NCBI GenBank assembly: GCA_020354275.1 | Contig: CP070645.1 | Coordinates: forward strand, 713,807-727,093 | Direction of reading: 5' to 3' | From: Dehalococcoidales bacterium | Lineage (GTDB): Bacteria; Chloroflexota; Dehalococcoidia; Dehalococcoidales; UBA2162 | Length of the DNA stretch: 13,287 bases | Shown: one piece after another, positions 1 to 7,293 of the stretch | Position numbering within the stretch: position 1 is the stretch's first letter | How the letters are laid out: each line of letters starts with the position of its first letter | Translations under genes and position numbers: made by a program | The notes under the pieces: model-generated | Databases searched by the model: none | Told to the model about the DNA's origin: nothing | What the model saw: the letters and a program-made list of their open reading frames with translations, nothing else

Positions 1-1169
1 ACTGAAGTAATGCAGATGACAAGACCCAGCCCAGCAGATATGCTACACATCAGGAAGGTGGCTTGTGGCCCCAGACCACTCCAGACAAATCCCCCCAGTG
101 CTGACCCGGCGATAAGTCCCGCATTTTCACACATCCCCCCGTAGATTCCCATAATCGTACTCTGCTTTGAGACGGGCACACTCTCCGATAAGAGACCAAG
201 TGCTGCCGGCATGAAGATTACCAGACCAAGGCCATTGATGATAGCAAACACGATAAACCAGGAGTAACTCTGGACAAAGGCGATACCAACCATGGCGGCG
301 GCTGATACCAGCAGGCCGAGTACCATAAATGTCTTTTTACCCATCCTATCGGCCAGAATCCCCATGGGAATACCCATTACCATACTGGCCACTCCGGCAA
401 TGGTAAAGAGGATGCCAACCTCGGTGGCGCGGACACCTATCACCTCTGTGGCCAGCAGCGGCCCGAAAGTCATCAAAGTCCCCAGACCCAGGAATTGAAG
501 AATAGCCACGACAAATTGAGGAACCAGGGAGCGTAAACTGACCTTATGTAGATTGGATGCAAGCCCTTCATCTGTCAGAGGACTGCTTTCTGCTACCGCC
601 GGTTCTACCAGACGAATTTTCCTTAAACCTATTACTACTACCAGACCCCCCAGAGCAGCAATAGCTGAGGAAGTAAAAAACACTGAATTATAGCCCCAGC
701 CATCAACCATGAATCCACCAGGAAGCGCCCCCAGACTTCTGGCACCGGTTATCACAACAGTAAGGACCGCCATAGAAGTAGCCCTTTTCTCTAAAGACGT
801 ATTAGCCCCGATATACCCCCGGCTCGGTCCGTATATTGCCGAACGTACCAGACCCCAGAAGAAAAAGAAAACAAATATCATGGGAACACTCTGGGTTAAG
901 AGGAAGCAAAACACCGCCAGCGCGCTGGCAAAGGAGGCTACAGCCAGCGGAACCTTTACCCCGATCCTGTCGGCCAGCCACCCGGAAGATGTTTCACCTA
1001 TCACCGTCCCTACCATGGCCACCGCAAACATCAGGCCAAGTACGTCAGGGGTGACATTGATCGACGTCAGGTAAAGGGGCAACATAGGGCTGAGTACGCT
1101 CAGCGAGAGAACGCCCATTCCCACGATGGTTACTATGCTTGCCATCTCAATATTGCCGGTTCTTTTCAT
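1..1169 (-). CDS. MFS transporter, 3' end cut by window edge
   Basis: Major facilitator superfamily permease of the inner membrane. Reading the minus strand from ATG at 1169 gives 389 open codons to the window edge, so the C-terminus is missing, probably by only a few residues since such proteins are usually about 400 aa. It is strongly hydrophobic with about twelve predicted membrane segments. The MFS motif A appears in both halves: GWLADRIGVK near residues 63-72 (loop 2-3) and GILADRMGKK near 270-279 (loop 8-9). A polar stretch around residues 186-212 fits the central cytoplasmic loop. The substrate cannot be read; the drug/sugar-efflux type is the closest general match. No strong ribosome site precedes the ATG; an in-frame TTG at 1187 is an alternative start, and an in-frame TAG lies further upstream. 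A promoter at 1227-1256 faces this gene. Confidence 0.9.
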   Translation of the reverse strand, partial: MKRTGNIEMASIVTIVGMGVLSLSVLSPMLPLYLTSINVTPDVLGLMFAVAMVGTVIGETSSGWLADRIGVKVPLAVASFASALAVFCFLLTQSVPMIFVFFFFWGLVRSAIYGPSRGYIGANTSLEKRATSMAVLTVVITGARSLGALPGGFMVDGWGYNSVFFTSSAIAALGGLVVVIGLRKIRLVEPAVAESSPLTDEGLASNLHKVSLRSLVPQFVVAILQFLGLGTLMTFGPLLATEVIGVRATEVGILFTIAGVASMVMGIPMGILADRMGKKTFMVLGLLVSAAAMVGIAFVQSYSWFIVFAIINGLGLVIFMPAALGLLSESVPVSKQSTIMGIYGGMCENAGLIAGSALGGFVWSGLGPQATFLMCSISAGLGLVICITS

Positions 1170-1226
1170 GGCATACTCATATTCCAAATCGGTTTCTTTA
1201 AGACAGCCTGCTTTTCTCTCGCTTGG

Positions 1227-1256
1227 ATAATAAGTCTAACAGCTAATAACAGTCAA
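1227..1256 (-). promoter_or_regulatory. sigma70-like promoter of the left MFS gene
   Basis: On the minus strand, TTGACT (1256-1251), an 18-base spacer and TATTAT (1232-1227) form a good -35/-10 pair. Transcription would begin near 1220, giving a leader of about 50 nt before the ATG at 1169. Found by eye only. Confidence 0.5.
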
Positions 1257-1302
1257 ACCCCGTTGGCCAATTCCCCGGGCACCGGAGTATACTGCATACC
1301 GC

Positions 1303-1323
1303 ACAGGCCAGTGAGAGGCCTGT
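1303..1323. repeat. perfect 7-bp inverted repeat between divergent promoters
   Basis: The arms ACAGGCC (1303-1309) and GGCCTGT (1317-1323) are exact reverse complements around the 7-base centre AGTGAGA. No T run follows on either strand, so it is not a standard terminator. It sits between the leftward promoter (1227-1256) and the rightward promoter (1367-1395), so a regulator-binding site for both is a reasonable inference. Confidence 0.4.
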
Positions 1324-1366
1324 AAACCATATATATGAATATATAACCTCAGGTGTTCTGGATTGA

Positions 1367-1395
1367 TTGACGGTATGCTCCACAGATGCCATAAT
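1367..1395 (+). promoter_or_regulatory. sigma70-like promoter of the PLDc_N/ABC operon
   Basis: TTGACG (1367-1372), a 17-base spacer and CATAAT (1390-1395) make a near-consensus promoter. Transcription would start near 1402, leaving only about 12 nt before the ATG at 1414. An AGGA at 1403-1406 would then be at the very 5' end of the message. Confidence 0.5.
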
Positions 1396-1413
1396 GGCGC
1401 GTAGGAAATCACC

Positions 1414-1623
1414 ATGAATAACAGCCTGGACATCGGTCAGTTCATTGCTCTCCTCATCCCTCTAGTTCTGGTTCAGATTGGCCTGTGGGTGTTTGCCCTC
1501 CGTGACCTTATAAAAAGAAAACGGGTCAGGGGAGACAATAAGTGGCTGTGGGGAGCCATCATCCTGCTGGTTAATTTTATTGGTCCTATTCTATACTTCA
1601 TCCTGGGGCGTGAGGAGGATTAA
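1414..1623 (+). CDS. small PLDc_N-domain membrane protein (YxlE-like)
   Basis: Protein of 69 aa with two membrane segments (about residues 9-29 and 46-64) joined by a basic loop containing DLIKRKRVRG, and a conserved tail NFIGPILYFILGREE. This is the pattern of the phospholipase D-nuclease N-terminal (PLDc_N) family: short two-helix proteins with no catalytic HKD motif. The ATG has AGGA seven bases upstream and a promoter just before it. The next gene, an ABC ATPase, starts five bases after the stop codon, and its ribosome site (GGAGG, 1614-1618) lies inside this gene's last codons, so the two are co-expressed. The same order (PLDc_N, ATPase, permease) is known from Bacillus yxlE-F-G. The family's molecular role is poorly known; here it is probably an accessory of the ABC exporter. 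Confidence 0.85.
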   Translation: MNNSLDIGQFIALLIPLVLVQIGLWVFALRDLIKRKRVRGDNKWLWGAIILLVNFIGPILYFILGREED

Positions 1624-1628
1624 ATCCT

Positions 1629-2570
1629 TTGAAGACGATCAGCTGCCAGGGCCTGACTAAGCACTATGGCAAGGTCATCGGCCTGGACAACCTTGACCTA
1701 GATATTGAAGAAGGAACCATCTTTGGCTTTCTCGGCCCCAATGGAGCCGGTAAGACCACAACCCTCAAGATGCTTACCGGACTGAGCCGGCCAACCAGCG
1801 GCCGGGCCTGGGTGGCCGGTGAGGAAATTACCCTCTACTCCCTATCGTTGAAAAACAAGATAGGATATCTCCCTGAAGAGCCTGCCTTCTATAACTGGAT
1901 GACGGGCAGAGAGTACCTTACCTTTGTCGGTGAACTCTTCCGGTTACCTACTAACGAAATAAGGACACGGTGCGATGAGCTACTGGAGATGGTAGACCTG
2001 ACCCAGGCTGAGTCCCGGCGTGTCGGAGGTTATTCCCGCGGTATGAGGCAGCGCCTGGGCATCGCTCAGGCACTGATGAACAAACCGAGAGTGCTTTTCC
2101 TGGACGAACCCAGTTCTGCCCTTGACCCCATCGGCCGCCTGGAGATATTAAAGACCATCACCCGTCTCAAGACACAGGCAACCACTGTCTTCCTGTCAAG
2201 CCATATCCTGGCCGATGTCGAGAGGGTCTGTGATGTGGTGGGTATTATCGATGAAGGCCGCCTAATAGTAGAATCTGAGATAGATGATCTGCGGGAGCAC
2301 TTCGCCCTTTCCCTCTTCGAACTGGAATTTGAGGAGAATGCCTTTCCCTTTATTAAGATACTTGAGGGCCTTCCCTGGGTAGAGAAGGTAGTATTGGAAG
2401 AAGACGAAGACACCTCCAAGTTTACTATCCGGGCCAGCGATATGACCAGAGGTAAGCGCGAGCTGCCGAAATTGATCGCCGAAAGTGGACTCACCCTGCG
2501 ACAATACCAGCTGGTCATGCCAACACTGGAAGAGGTTTTTATTGAACTACTGGGTAAAAAGGAAGAATAA
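1629..2570 (+). CDS. ABC transporter ATP-binding protein (CcmA/YxlF type)
   Basis: Cytoplasmic ATPase subunit of an ABC-2 type exporter, 313 aa. Seen in order: Walker A GPNGAGKT (36-43); a Q-loop region reading GYLPEEP (79-85), with Glu where many ABC ATPases have Gln; a signature of the YSRGM form (135-139) in place of LSGGQ; Walker B VLFLDE (155-160) with catalytic Glu160; D-loop SALD; and switch His192 in LSSH. An acidic C-terminal domain of about 90 residues follows, as in the DrrA/CcmA-like branch. The start is TTG at 1629, chosen because translation then begins MKTISCQGLTKHYGK, the usual family start, with GGAGG ten bases upstream. The stop TAA shares its last A with the permease ATG (TAATG), indicating translational coupling. 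The exported substrate is unknown; lipids, antimicrobial peptides or Cu/NosFY-type roles all occur in this branch. Confidence 0.93.
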   Translation: MKTISCQGLTKHYGKVIGLDNLDLDIEEGTIFGFLGPNGAGKTTTLKMLTGLSRPTSGRAWVAGEEITLYSLSLKNKIGYLPEEPAFYNWMTGREYLTFVGELFRLPTNEIRTRCDELLEMVDLTQAESRRVGGYSRGMRQRLGIAQALMNKPRVLFLDEPSSALDPIGRLEILKTITRLKTQATTVFLSSHILADVERVCDVVGIIDEGRLIVESEIDDLREHFALSLFELEFEENAFPFIKILEGLPWVEKVVLEEDEDTSKFTIRASDMTRGKRELPKLIAESGLTLRQYQLVMPTLEEVFIELLGKKEE

Positions 2571-3319
2571 TGGCCAGCTTTCTGGTTCTGTTGAAGAAGG
2601 AATTGAAATACCAGGTAAGGACCTACCGGCTCCTCACTATGGTTGCTGTTTTCTTCATCTTCGGTCTGGCAACCCCGCTGCTATTTCACTACTTACCTGA
2701 ACTAATGCCCGAGAGTGAGATACAAATACAGCTACCCCAATTTACCACCACAGACGTAGTAAATGAATACCTTGACACTGTTGGTCAGATAGGCATGATT
2801 GCCACCATCCTGGTAGCTATGAGTGCGGTAGCCAGGGAGAGAGAACTGGGCACAGCGGCAATGACCCTCAGCAAGCCGGTGGGTAGCGGTGCCTTTATTG
2901 CCGCCAAACTGGCTTCCCTGGCCCTTGTTTTCATCGCCGGTATCATCATAGGCGCCCTGGGCTGCTACCTCTACACGATGGTACTCTACGGGGATCTCAA
3001 GCCCGAGAACTTCTTTACCGCCAACCTTGTCATCGGGCTCTATCTCCTGTTCTGCCTGGCCTTTACCGTTATGTGCAGCTCCTTTTTCAAAAGCCAGCTG
3101 GCAGCAGGCGGGCTCGCCCTGGTGTGCCTGATTTCCCTCACGGTCAGCTCCGGACTGCCTATTATAAAAGACTATAGCCCCGGTGCCCTTATGGCCTGGT
3201 CGAGAGAAATCGCCTCGGGGGCCGGTTCAAACCACTGGGGTGTTCTGATAGTCAGCCTGGTGCTGATAGCCCTGACCGTACCTGCTGGCTGGCAGGTTTT
3301 CAAAAGGAAAGAATTATAA
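2570..3319 (+). CDS. ABC-2 type transporter permease
   Basis: Integral membrane partner of the ATPase, 249 aa. It begins with a cytoplasmic amphipathic stretch (FLVLLKKELKYQ), followed by a first membrane helix (about 22-41) and an extracytoplasmic loop of about 30 residues. Then come about five more hydrophobic segments (roughly 73-86, 109-137, 149-169, 174-192, 222-243) and a basic tail FKRKEL. The ARERELGTAAMTLSKPV segment after helix 2 is typical of ABC2_membrane/NosY-like permeases, where a cytoplasmic coupling region contacts the ATPase. The ATG overlaps the ATPase stop by one base. It ends the operon; I see no strong intrinsic terminator after it. Confidence 0.9.
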   Translation: MASFLVLLKKELKYQVRTYRLLTMVAVFFIFGLATPLLFHYLPELMPESEIQIQLPQFTTTDVVNEYLDTVGQIGMIATILVAMSAVARERELGTAAMTLSKPVGSGAFIAAKLASLALVFIAGIIIGALGCYLYTMVLYGDLKPENFFTANLVIGLYLLFCLAFTVMCSSFFKSQLAAGGLALVCLISLTVSSGLPIIKDYSPGALMAWSREIASGAGSNHWGVLIVSLVLIALTVPAGWQVFKRKEL

Positions 3320-3376
3320 TCAGGCATGGTATTAACAACTAGATCCACCGAGGTAACCTGAATTTTGCAAGCATCA

Positions 3377-3405
3377 TTGCATTATTTACAGTGAGTGTTT
3401 ACTAT
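3377..3405 (+). promoter_or_regulatory. sigma70-like promoter upstream of the usp gene
   Basis: TTGCAT (3377-3382), a 17-base spacer and TACTAT (3400-3405). The predicted start of transcription is near 3412, about 230 nt ahead of the ATG at 3643. Confidence 0.5.
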
Positions 3406-3487
3406 GAATATGCGGCAGGGAGAGTTCACTGCACCATATATAACACCGGGAACCGGGACGGATACAGTGGAGTAAGGTAAGTTTCAC

Positions 3488-3518
3488 GCCAAGCATTTAG
3501 CAACCTTGGCTAGATTTT
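3488..3518 (+). terminator. hairpin in the usp leader, possible attenuator or weak terminator
   Basis: GCCAAG (3488-3493) and CTTGGC (3505-3510) are exact reverse complements with an 11-base loop, followed by TAGATTTT. The stem is only 6 bp and the T run is short, so termination would be partial at best. It lies about 80-100 nt downstream of the promoter at 3377-3405. Confidence 0.28.
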
Positions 3519-3642
3519 AAAAGATAGCGCAGGAACAACAAGGGAAGGACAACCAATCCACTCAGTGAGCCCGCGTATTCCTGGTAATATTATAAAAGGG
3601 GTCAATCACAGGTCATACAATGATAGGATAGGGAGGTCAGGA

Positions 3643-4554
3643 ATGAAAATAATGCTTGCTTTAGACGGGTCTGAATATTCAGAGATGAGTGTGAAAATGT
3701 TAAAGGCGCTGCGGCTCCCTTCCACTACTGAGGTTACTATTATGACCGTTGTGCCAGAGATTACTTTCCTGGGAGGGATCACCCTTGATTCACTGATTGC
3801 CAAAGGTTCAAACAGAGACAAGGCACGCAAGGAGCAGGACAATAAGGCCAGCACAATGCTCAAGGAACCGGTTGAAACGCTCAGGGGAAACGGTCTGAAA
3901 GTTGAAACCCTGGTGTGCCGGGGCAGGCCTGAGGAGCAAATTATGAAGAAGGCCAGCGAGACGAAGGCTGACCTGGTTGTCATTGGGGCAAAGGGAACAA
4001 ATAATTCCCCCCGGTTTCCTCTTGGAAGTATAGCCCACAAAGTGATGAAGTACGCTCCTTGCAGCGTAATGCTGGTCAAGGAGGGGCCCAGGTATTTAAG
4101 AAGGGTGTTCTTTGCCACCGACGGTTCTAAATACTCTGATAGAGTAACCAGGTTTCTACTGGAGCTTCCTTTGCCAAAGCAAAGCCAGGTTACCATTGTT
4201 TCCGCTCTCGAGTCGCATCTGGCTACTCTAATGAAGATGCCTACACTTGACCTGGAGACCAACCGCCAGATCCTGGCTGAGTTGCAGGAAACCGAGGAGA
4301 AAGCAGCCCGTGAGCTGATGAATAAGACCAGAAAGAGCTTTGAAGAAAAAGGGTATAAATCCTCTTTGTGGGTCCTCCGGGGAGGCCCTGCCGAATCAAT
4401 AATATCAGCTGCCAATGAGTTAAATCCTGAGTTGATTGCACTGGGGGCTAAAGGGTTGACCGGTATCGAGGCCCTCATGCTGGGAAGCGTAGCTCAGAGG
4501 GTAGCCAGGTTTTCAAGACATTCAGTGTTAATCGTCAGACCGCCCAAGAGGTAA
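3643..4554 (+). CDS. tandem-domain universal stress protein
   Basis: Cytoplasmic protein of 303 aa made of two UspA domains (about 1-146 and 151-300). Each begins with a beta-strand and Asp (MLALDGS, Asp8; FFATDGS, Asp160). Each ends with an intact nucleotide-binding signature of the form G-x2-G-x9-G-S: Gly115-Gly118 to Gly128-Ser129, and Gly268-Gly271 to Gly281-Ser282. Intact signatures in both halves predict ATP binding rather than the non-binding E. coli UspA type. The ATG at 3643 is chosen because GGGAGG ends seven bases before it and the domain starts at once (MKIMLALDGSEYS). The frame is open further upstream to 3565, but that extension matches nothing and includes the ribosome site. 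Members are usually induced by starvation, redox or energy stress; nothing in the sequence shows which applies here. Confidence 0.92.
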   Translation: MKIMLALDGSEYSEMSVKMLKALRLPSTTEVTIMTVVPEITFLGGITLDSLIAKGSNRDKARKEQDNKASTMLKEPVETLRGNGLKVETLVCRGRPEEQIMKKASETKADLVVIGAKGTNNSPRFPLGSIAHKVMKYAPCSVMLVKEGPRYLRRVFFATDGSKYSDRVTRFLLELPLPKQSQVTIVSALESHLATLMKMPTLDLETNRQILAELQETEEKAARELMNKTRKSFEEKGYKSSLWVLRGGPAESIISAANELNPELIALGAKGLTGIEALMLGSVAQRVARFSRHSVLIVRPPKR

Positions 4555-4630
4555 GCATACGGACAGAGCAGACACTGAAGCTATATTCCAGCCAGGTATT
4601 TTAATCCACCTCTTGTGAAATGACTATTCT

Positions 4631-5929
4631 ATGGCTGAAGAAAGAACCCGATTGGGCCAATCCGATAAAATGGAATATACCGACGAAGCAGTGCTGGCCA
4701 CCGGCAAGCCATGGGACTGGCGTACTCCTTTCATCTCCCTGCAGAACCGCAACTTCCGCCTTTTCATTATCGGGTCGCTGGTGTCAACCACAGCCCTCCA
4801 GATGCAGCAACTGGCCCAGAACTACCTTGTTTATGACCTGACGGGACTGGCCACGGCAATAGGTTATGTCAGCGCCGCAATCGGCGTGTCCCTGTTAATC
4901 TTCTCACTGGTCGGTGGTATCGCCGCCGACCGGATGGCCAAGAAACAGCTGATGATAATAGGCCAGTTGGGCATTGCTGCCGTCACACTCCTTCTGGCGA
5001 TATTGATAACGACAGGTCTTATCCAGGTCTGGCACATCGTAGTTACCTCCATCGTCATTGGTATCATTGCCGCCTTTACCATGCCGGCCAGGCAGTCCTA
5101 TGTTCCTGACCTGGTGGGAACCGAGAAACTGACCAATGCCCTGGCGCTGAATGCCGGCATGATGAACATGACCCGAATCGGTGGCCCGGCCCTGGCCGGT
5201 GTCCTTATCGGCATGTTCGGGGTTGGACCGATATACTACGTCAAAGTAGTCGCCTACGGTATCTTCGTAGCCTTTCTTTTCCTTATTCCCATCGCCGGAA
5301 AGGTGGACACAACCAGTACCCGTTCCCCACTGGGTGATGCCATCGACGGGCTGCGTTACCTGCGCGACGACCGCAAGGTACTAGAACTCCTCATTCTGGC
5401 CATGGTACCGGTCATCCTCGGCCTGCCCTACGTCAATTTCCTGCCTGTCTTCCAGAAGGAGGTATTCCACCTCGGCCCCTCCGCATTGGGATGGATGATG
5501 TCCGCCGTTGGCAGTGGCGCCGTGTTCGGGGCACTGGTTGTGGCCTCACTCGGTGACTATAAATACAAGGGCCGCATCCTGCTGGGGAGCGGACTCGGTT
5601 TCGGTATCAGCCTAGCCCTCTTTGCCGTAGTAGCTAACACCGGCTCGTTTACCGTCACCCTGGTGATACTGGCACTCACTGGAGCTACCAGCACCGCCTA
5701 TACGGCATTGAATAACGCCCTGGTGCTGACCATAACCCCCCCGGAAATGAGAGGGCGGGTGATGGGCGTGTTTATGACCACATTCGGAATGATGCCGCTG
5801 GGCGCTCTGCCCATGGGTGCCCTGACTGACAACATCGGTGCCCCCCTGACTACAGGAATCTTCGGGGTCTTGACCCTGGCCTTTTTCGTCCTGGCAACTA
5901 TATTCCGACCCCACCTGAGACGACTGTAA
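4631..5929 (+). CDS. MFS transporter, MFS_3 (EntS-like) type
   Basis: Inner-membrane permease of 432 aa with about twelve hydrophobic segments after a 40-residue polar N-terminus. The first helix region NFRLFIIGSLVS, followed by a Q-rich stretch and LVYDLTG (67-72), is characteristic of the MFS_3 group that includes enterobactin exporter EntS and many putative effluxers. A motif-A variant GGIAADRMAKK lies at 95-105. MPARQSYVPDLV, in the N-terminal half, is also typical of this group. The substrate is unknown; export of a small hydrophobic compound or siderophore-like molecule is the family precedent. The ATG at 4631 is the first possible start after an in-frame TGA, but no clear ribosome site precedes it; ATG at 4670 is an alternative. 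It differs in subfamily from the MFS gene at the left edge, so they are not a recent duplication. Confidence 0.9.
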   Translation: MAEERTRLGQSDKMEYTDEAVLATGKPWDWRTPFISLQNRNFRLFIIGSLVSTTALQMQQLAQNYLVYDLTGLATAIGYVSAAIGVSLLIFSLVGGIAADRMAKKQLMIIGQLGIAAVTLLLAILITTGLIQVWHIVVTSIVIGIIAAFTMPARQSYVPDLVGTEKLTNALALNAGMMNMTRIGGPALAGVLIGMFGVGPIYYVKVVAYGIFVAFLFLIPIAGKVDTTSTRSPLGDAIDGLRYLRDDRKVLELLILAMVPVILGLPYVNFLPVFQKEVFHLGPSALGWMMSAVGSGAVFGALVVASLGDYKYKGRILLGSGLGFGISLALFAVVANTGSFTVTLVILALTGATSTAYTALNNALVLTITPPEMRGRVMGVFMTTFGMMPLGALPMGALTDNIGAPLTTGIFGVLTLAFFVLATIFRPHLRRL

Positions 5930-5967
5930 ACCTGTAGCCAACCAAGGAGATAAGTTTCCACCAAGCG

Positions 5968-5988
5968 AAAACTGTTGTGCACGGTTTT
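5968..5988. terminator. weak hairpin between convergent MFS and hypB genes
   Basis: AAAACTG (5968-5974) can pair with CGGTTTT (5982-5988), with one G-U pair on the plus-strand RNA, around a 7-base loop. A-rich and T-rich flanks on both sides would suit a bidirectional terminator. The stem is AT-rich and touches the hypB stop codon, so the call is tentative. Confidence 0.3.
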
Positions 5989-6641
5989 TACGCTCTTGAT
6001 TCTATCTTTCCCTGCAACCAGTCATACCAGGTCCCCAACCCCTCCCCGGTACGGCAGGAAACCTCGAAAATCGTAATACCCGGGTTTAGCTTCAGAGCAG
6101 TCTCCCTGACCTTCTGCATATCGCAGTCTACGTAAGGCAGCAGGTCAATCTTGTTAATAATCAGGGCCTGGCTCAATTGAAACATCAGAGGGTACTTCAG
6201 GGGCTTGTCATCACCCTCGGTCACCGACAGGATCATTACCTTCACGTCCTCGCCCACCTTGAATTCAGCCGGGCAGACCAGGTTGCCCACGTTTTCTATC
6301 ACCATGAGGTCCAGGCTGGTCAAATCAATGTTGCTGACCGCCTCCCAGACCATGTTGGCGTCAAGGTGACAGGCCCCGTCAGTATTTATCTGAACGGCCT
6401 GGACACCCTTCTGGACTATACGCTCCGCGTCCAGGTTCGAGGTAATGTCCCCTTCGATTACTCCAATCCGAAGCCTGTCCTTAAGATGGTCTATGGTTCG
6501 TTCCAGAAGGCTGGTCTTACCCGCTCCAGGGCTGGACATCAGATTACAGACAAACACCCTGTTCTGGTCAAACAGCGCCCGGTTCTGTTCGGCCACACGG
6601 TCATTAACCTCTAATATGTTACGTACTACTGGTATTTTCAT
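5988..6641 (-). CDS. hypB: hydrogenase/urease nickel insertion GTPase HypB
   Basis: Cytoplasmic GTPase of 217 aa that delivers Ni(II), with HypA, to the large subunit of [NiFe] hydrogenases. Seen: P-loop SSPGAGKTS (37-45); ENVGN switch region (116-120); guanine-specificity motif NKID (163-166). The GTP-dependent metal site is complete: Cys91-His92 in DGACHLDA and Cys123 in LVCPAEF. The N-terminal CxxCGC high-affinity site of E. coli HypB and the His-rich nickel-storage stretch of some homologues are both absent. The start at 6641 gives MKIPVVRNILEVNDRVAEQN, the canonical start; an in-frame ATG at 6659 would add six residues. GGGGG sits close upstream. It follows hypA by 32 bp on the same strand. 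No hydrogenase structural gene or hypC-F is within the window. Confidence 0.96.
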   Translation of the reverse strand: MKIPVVRNILEVNDRVAEQNRALFDQNRVFVCNLMSSPGAGKTSLLERTIDHLKDRLRIGVIEGDITSNLDAERIVQKGVQAVQINTDGACHLDANMVWEAVSNIDLTSLDLMVIENVGNLVCPAEFKVGEDVKVMILSVTEGDDKPLKYPLMFQLSQALIINKIDLLPYVDCDMQKVRETALKLNPGITIFEVSCRTGEGLGTWYDWLQGKIESRA

Positions 6642-6673
6642 GACACCCCCATTAATCAAGATGCTACAGACTG

Positions 6674-7018
6674 TTAATCAGCAACCTCGATAGACTCAAT
6701 GTTAAGCTCCATGCCGGTAATCATGCCGGGGTTTTGCCCCCCGCACCGGGGACACACAAACGTTATTTCCTCGGAAGTAAACTCCTCTCCGCACGAACTA
6801 CACACATAACCCATGGGTACCTCTCTAATATTGAGGGATACCCCATTCATACTGGTTTCAGCAGTTATCAGGTCAAAACAGAAAGCCAGCTGCTCCGGCA
6901 CAACACCCGCCAGTTTGCCAACGGCAACATTGACCGCCCTGAGCTCCATAACTCCATGGCGGACCAACTCCTGCTCAACTATATCCACAATATTCTGGGC
7001 GATAGCAATTTCATGCAT
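6674..7018 (-). CDS. hypA: hydrogenase nickel metallochaperone HypA
   Basis: Protein of 114 aa, full family length, that binds Ni(II) and passes it with HypB to the hydrogenase active site. The N-terminus is the invariant Met1-His2-Glu3 nickel site (MHEIAIAQNIVDIVEQE), which fixes the start at 7018. A zinc-ribbon with Cys73, Cys76, Cys89 and Cys92 (CSSC and CPRC) forms the structural or sensing zinc site. It is the first gene of a hypA-hypB pair. A leftward -10 element (TATAAT, 7084-7079) lies about 60 bases upstream. The ribosome site is weak (AAGAAG about 10 bases before ATG). Confidence 0.96.
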   Translation of the reverse strand: MHEIAIAQNIVDIVEQELVRHGVMELRAVNVAVGKLAGVVPEQLAFCFDLITAETSMNGVSLNIREVPMGYVCSSCGEEFTSEEITFVCPRCGGQNPGMITGMELNIESIEVAD

Positions 7019-7078
7019 TTAGCAAATCTTCTTCTCAAGAAAACCGAATAGTCAAAACCTTATCCAGCCCTTATTTCT

Positions 7079-7084
7079 ATTATA
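7079..7084 (-). promoter_or_regulatory. probable -10 element for hypAB
   Basis: A perfect TATAAT on the minus strand, preceded by TG. No good -35 hexamer is seen 16-18 bases upstream, so an activator-dependent or weak promoter is possible. The predicted leader is about 55 nt to the hypA ATG. Confidence 0.4.
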
Positions 7085-7179
7085 CATGATTGCCCGTGCG
7101 AAAGGTTGCATATGAATCTGCTTTTAAAAAAATCCTCACTACACCCCCGCCAATACCGTCAGGAAAGAATGCTAATTCC

Positions 7180-7208
7180 TTGATAGCCTGCTGCAGTAGT
7201 GGTATATT
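7180..7208 (+). promoter_or_regulatory. sigma70-like promoter of the flavoenzyme/acyl-CoA dehydrogenase operon
   Basis: TTGATA (7180-7185), a 17-base spacer and TATATT (7203-7208). Transcription would start near 7215, about 80 nt before the ATG at 7294. Its position also argues that the open frame upstream of 7294 is not translated. Confidence 0.55.
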
Positions 7209-7293
7209 AGCCATTGCATTAGTCGGGAAAAAGAAACACTATCAGCCTAGTGACGGGATAGCTTCTACTCCCTTATACGCGAAGGAGGAAACA

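Larger units (their letters stand above)
3320..3642. other. 323-bp intergenic region with a promoter and a hairpin
   Basis: The gap between the ABC operon and the universal stress gene has no convincing gene. It holds a good rightward promoter (3377-3405), a short inverted repeat CACTG/CAGTG spanning about 3427-3470, a tandem ACCGGGA doublet near 3446-3459, and a hairpin at 3488-3510 followed by TAGATTTT. If the promoter drives the stress gene, its message has a leader of about 230 nt. Confidence 0.5.

Noticed and set aside
292..1074. Plus-strand open frames across the left-edge transporter
   Set aside because: They are shadows of the minus-strand MFS gene, which has clear motif A sequences and membrane segments.
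1329..1346. AT-rich alternating run (ATATATATGAATATATAA) as a promoter or origin-like element
   Set aside because: There is no -35 box at the right distance on either strand, and the run is short; simple low-complexity sequence explains it.
3404..3475. A 23-codon open frame (starts MNMRQGEF) in the gap before the stress gene
   Set aside because: Its ATG overlaps the -10 box, it lacks a ribosome site, and the composition looks random.
3565..3642. A longer start for the universal stress protein
   Set aside because: The extra 26 residues precede the conserved first strand, and a GGGAGG ribosome site directly serves ATG 3643.
3606..4478. A 290-codon open frame on the minus strand opposite the universal stress gene
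   Set aside because: It is the antisense shadow of a strongly conserved gene; its Ser/Arg-rich translation has no recognisable domain.
7090..7293. A 68-residue N-terminal extension of the iron-sulfur flavoenzyme in the same frame
   Set aside because: It has no family similarity, contains a good promoter (7180-7208), and a strong AAGGAGG lies just before ATG 7294, where the barrel domain starts.
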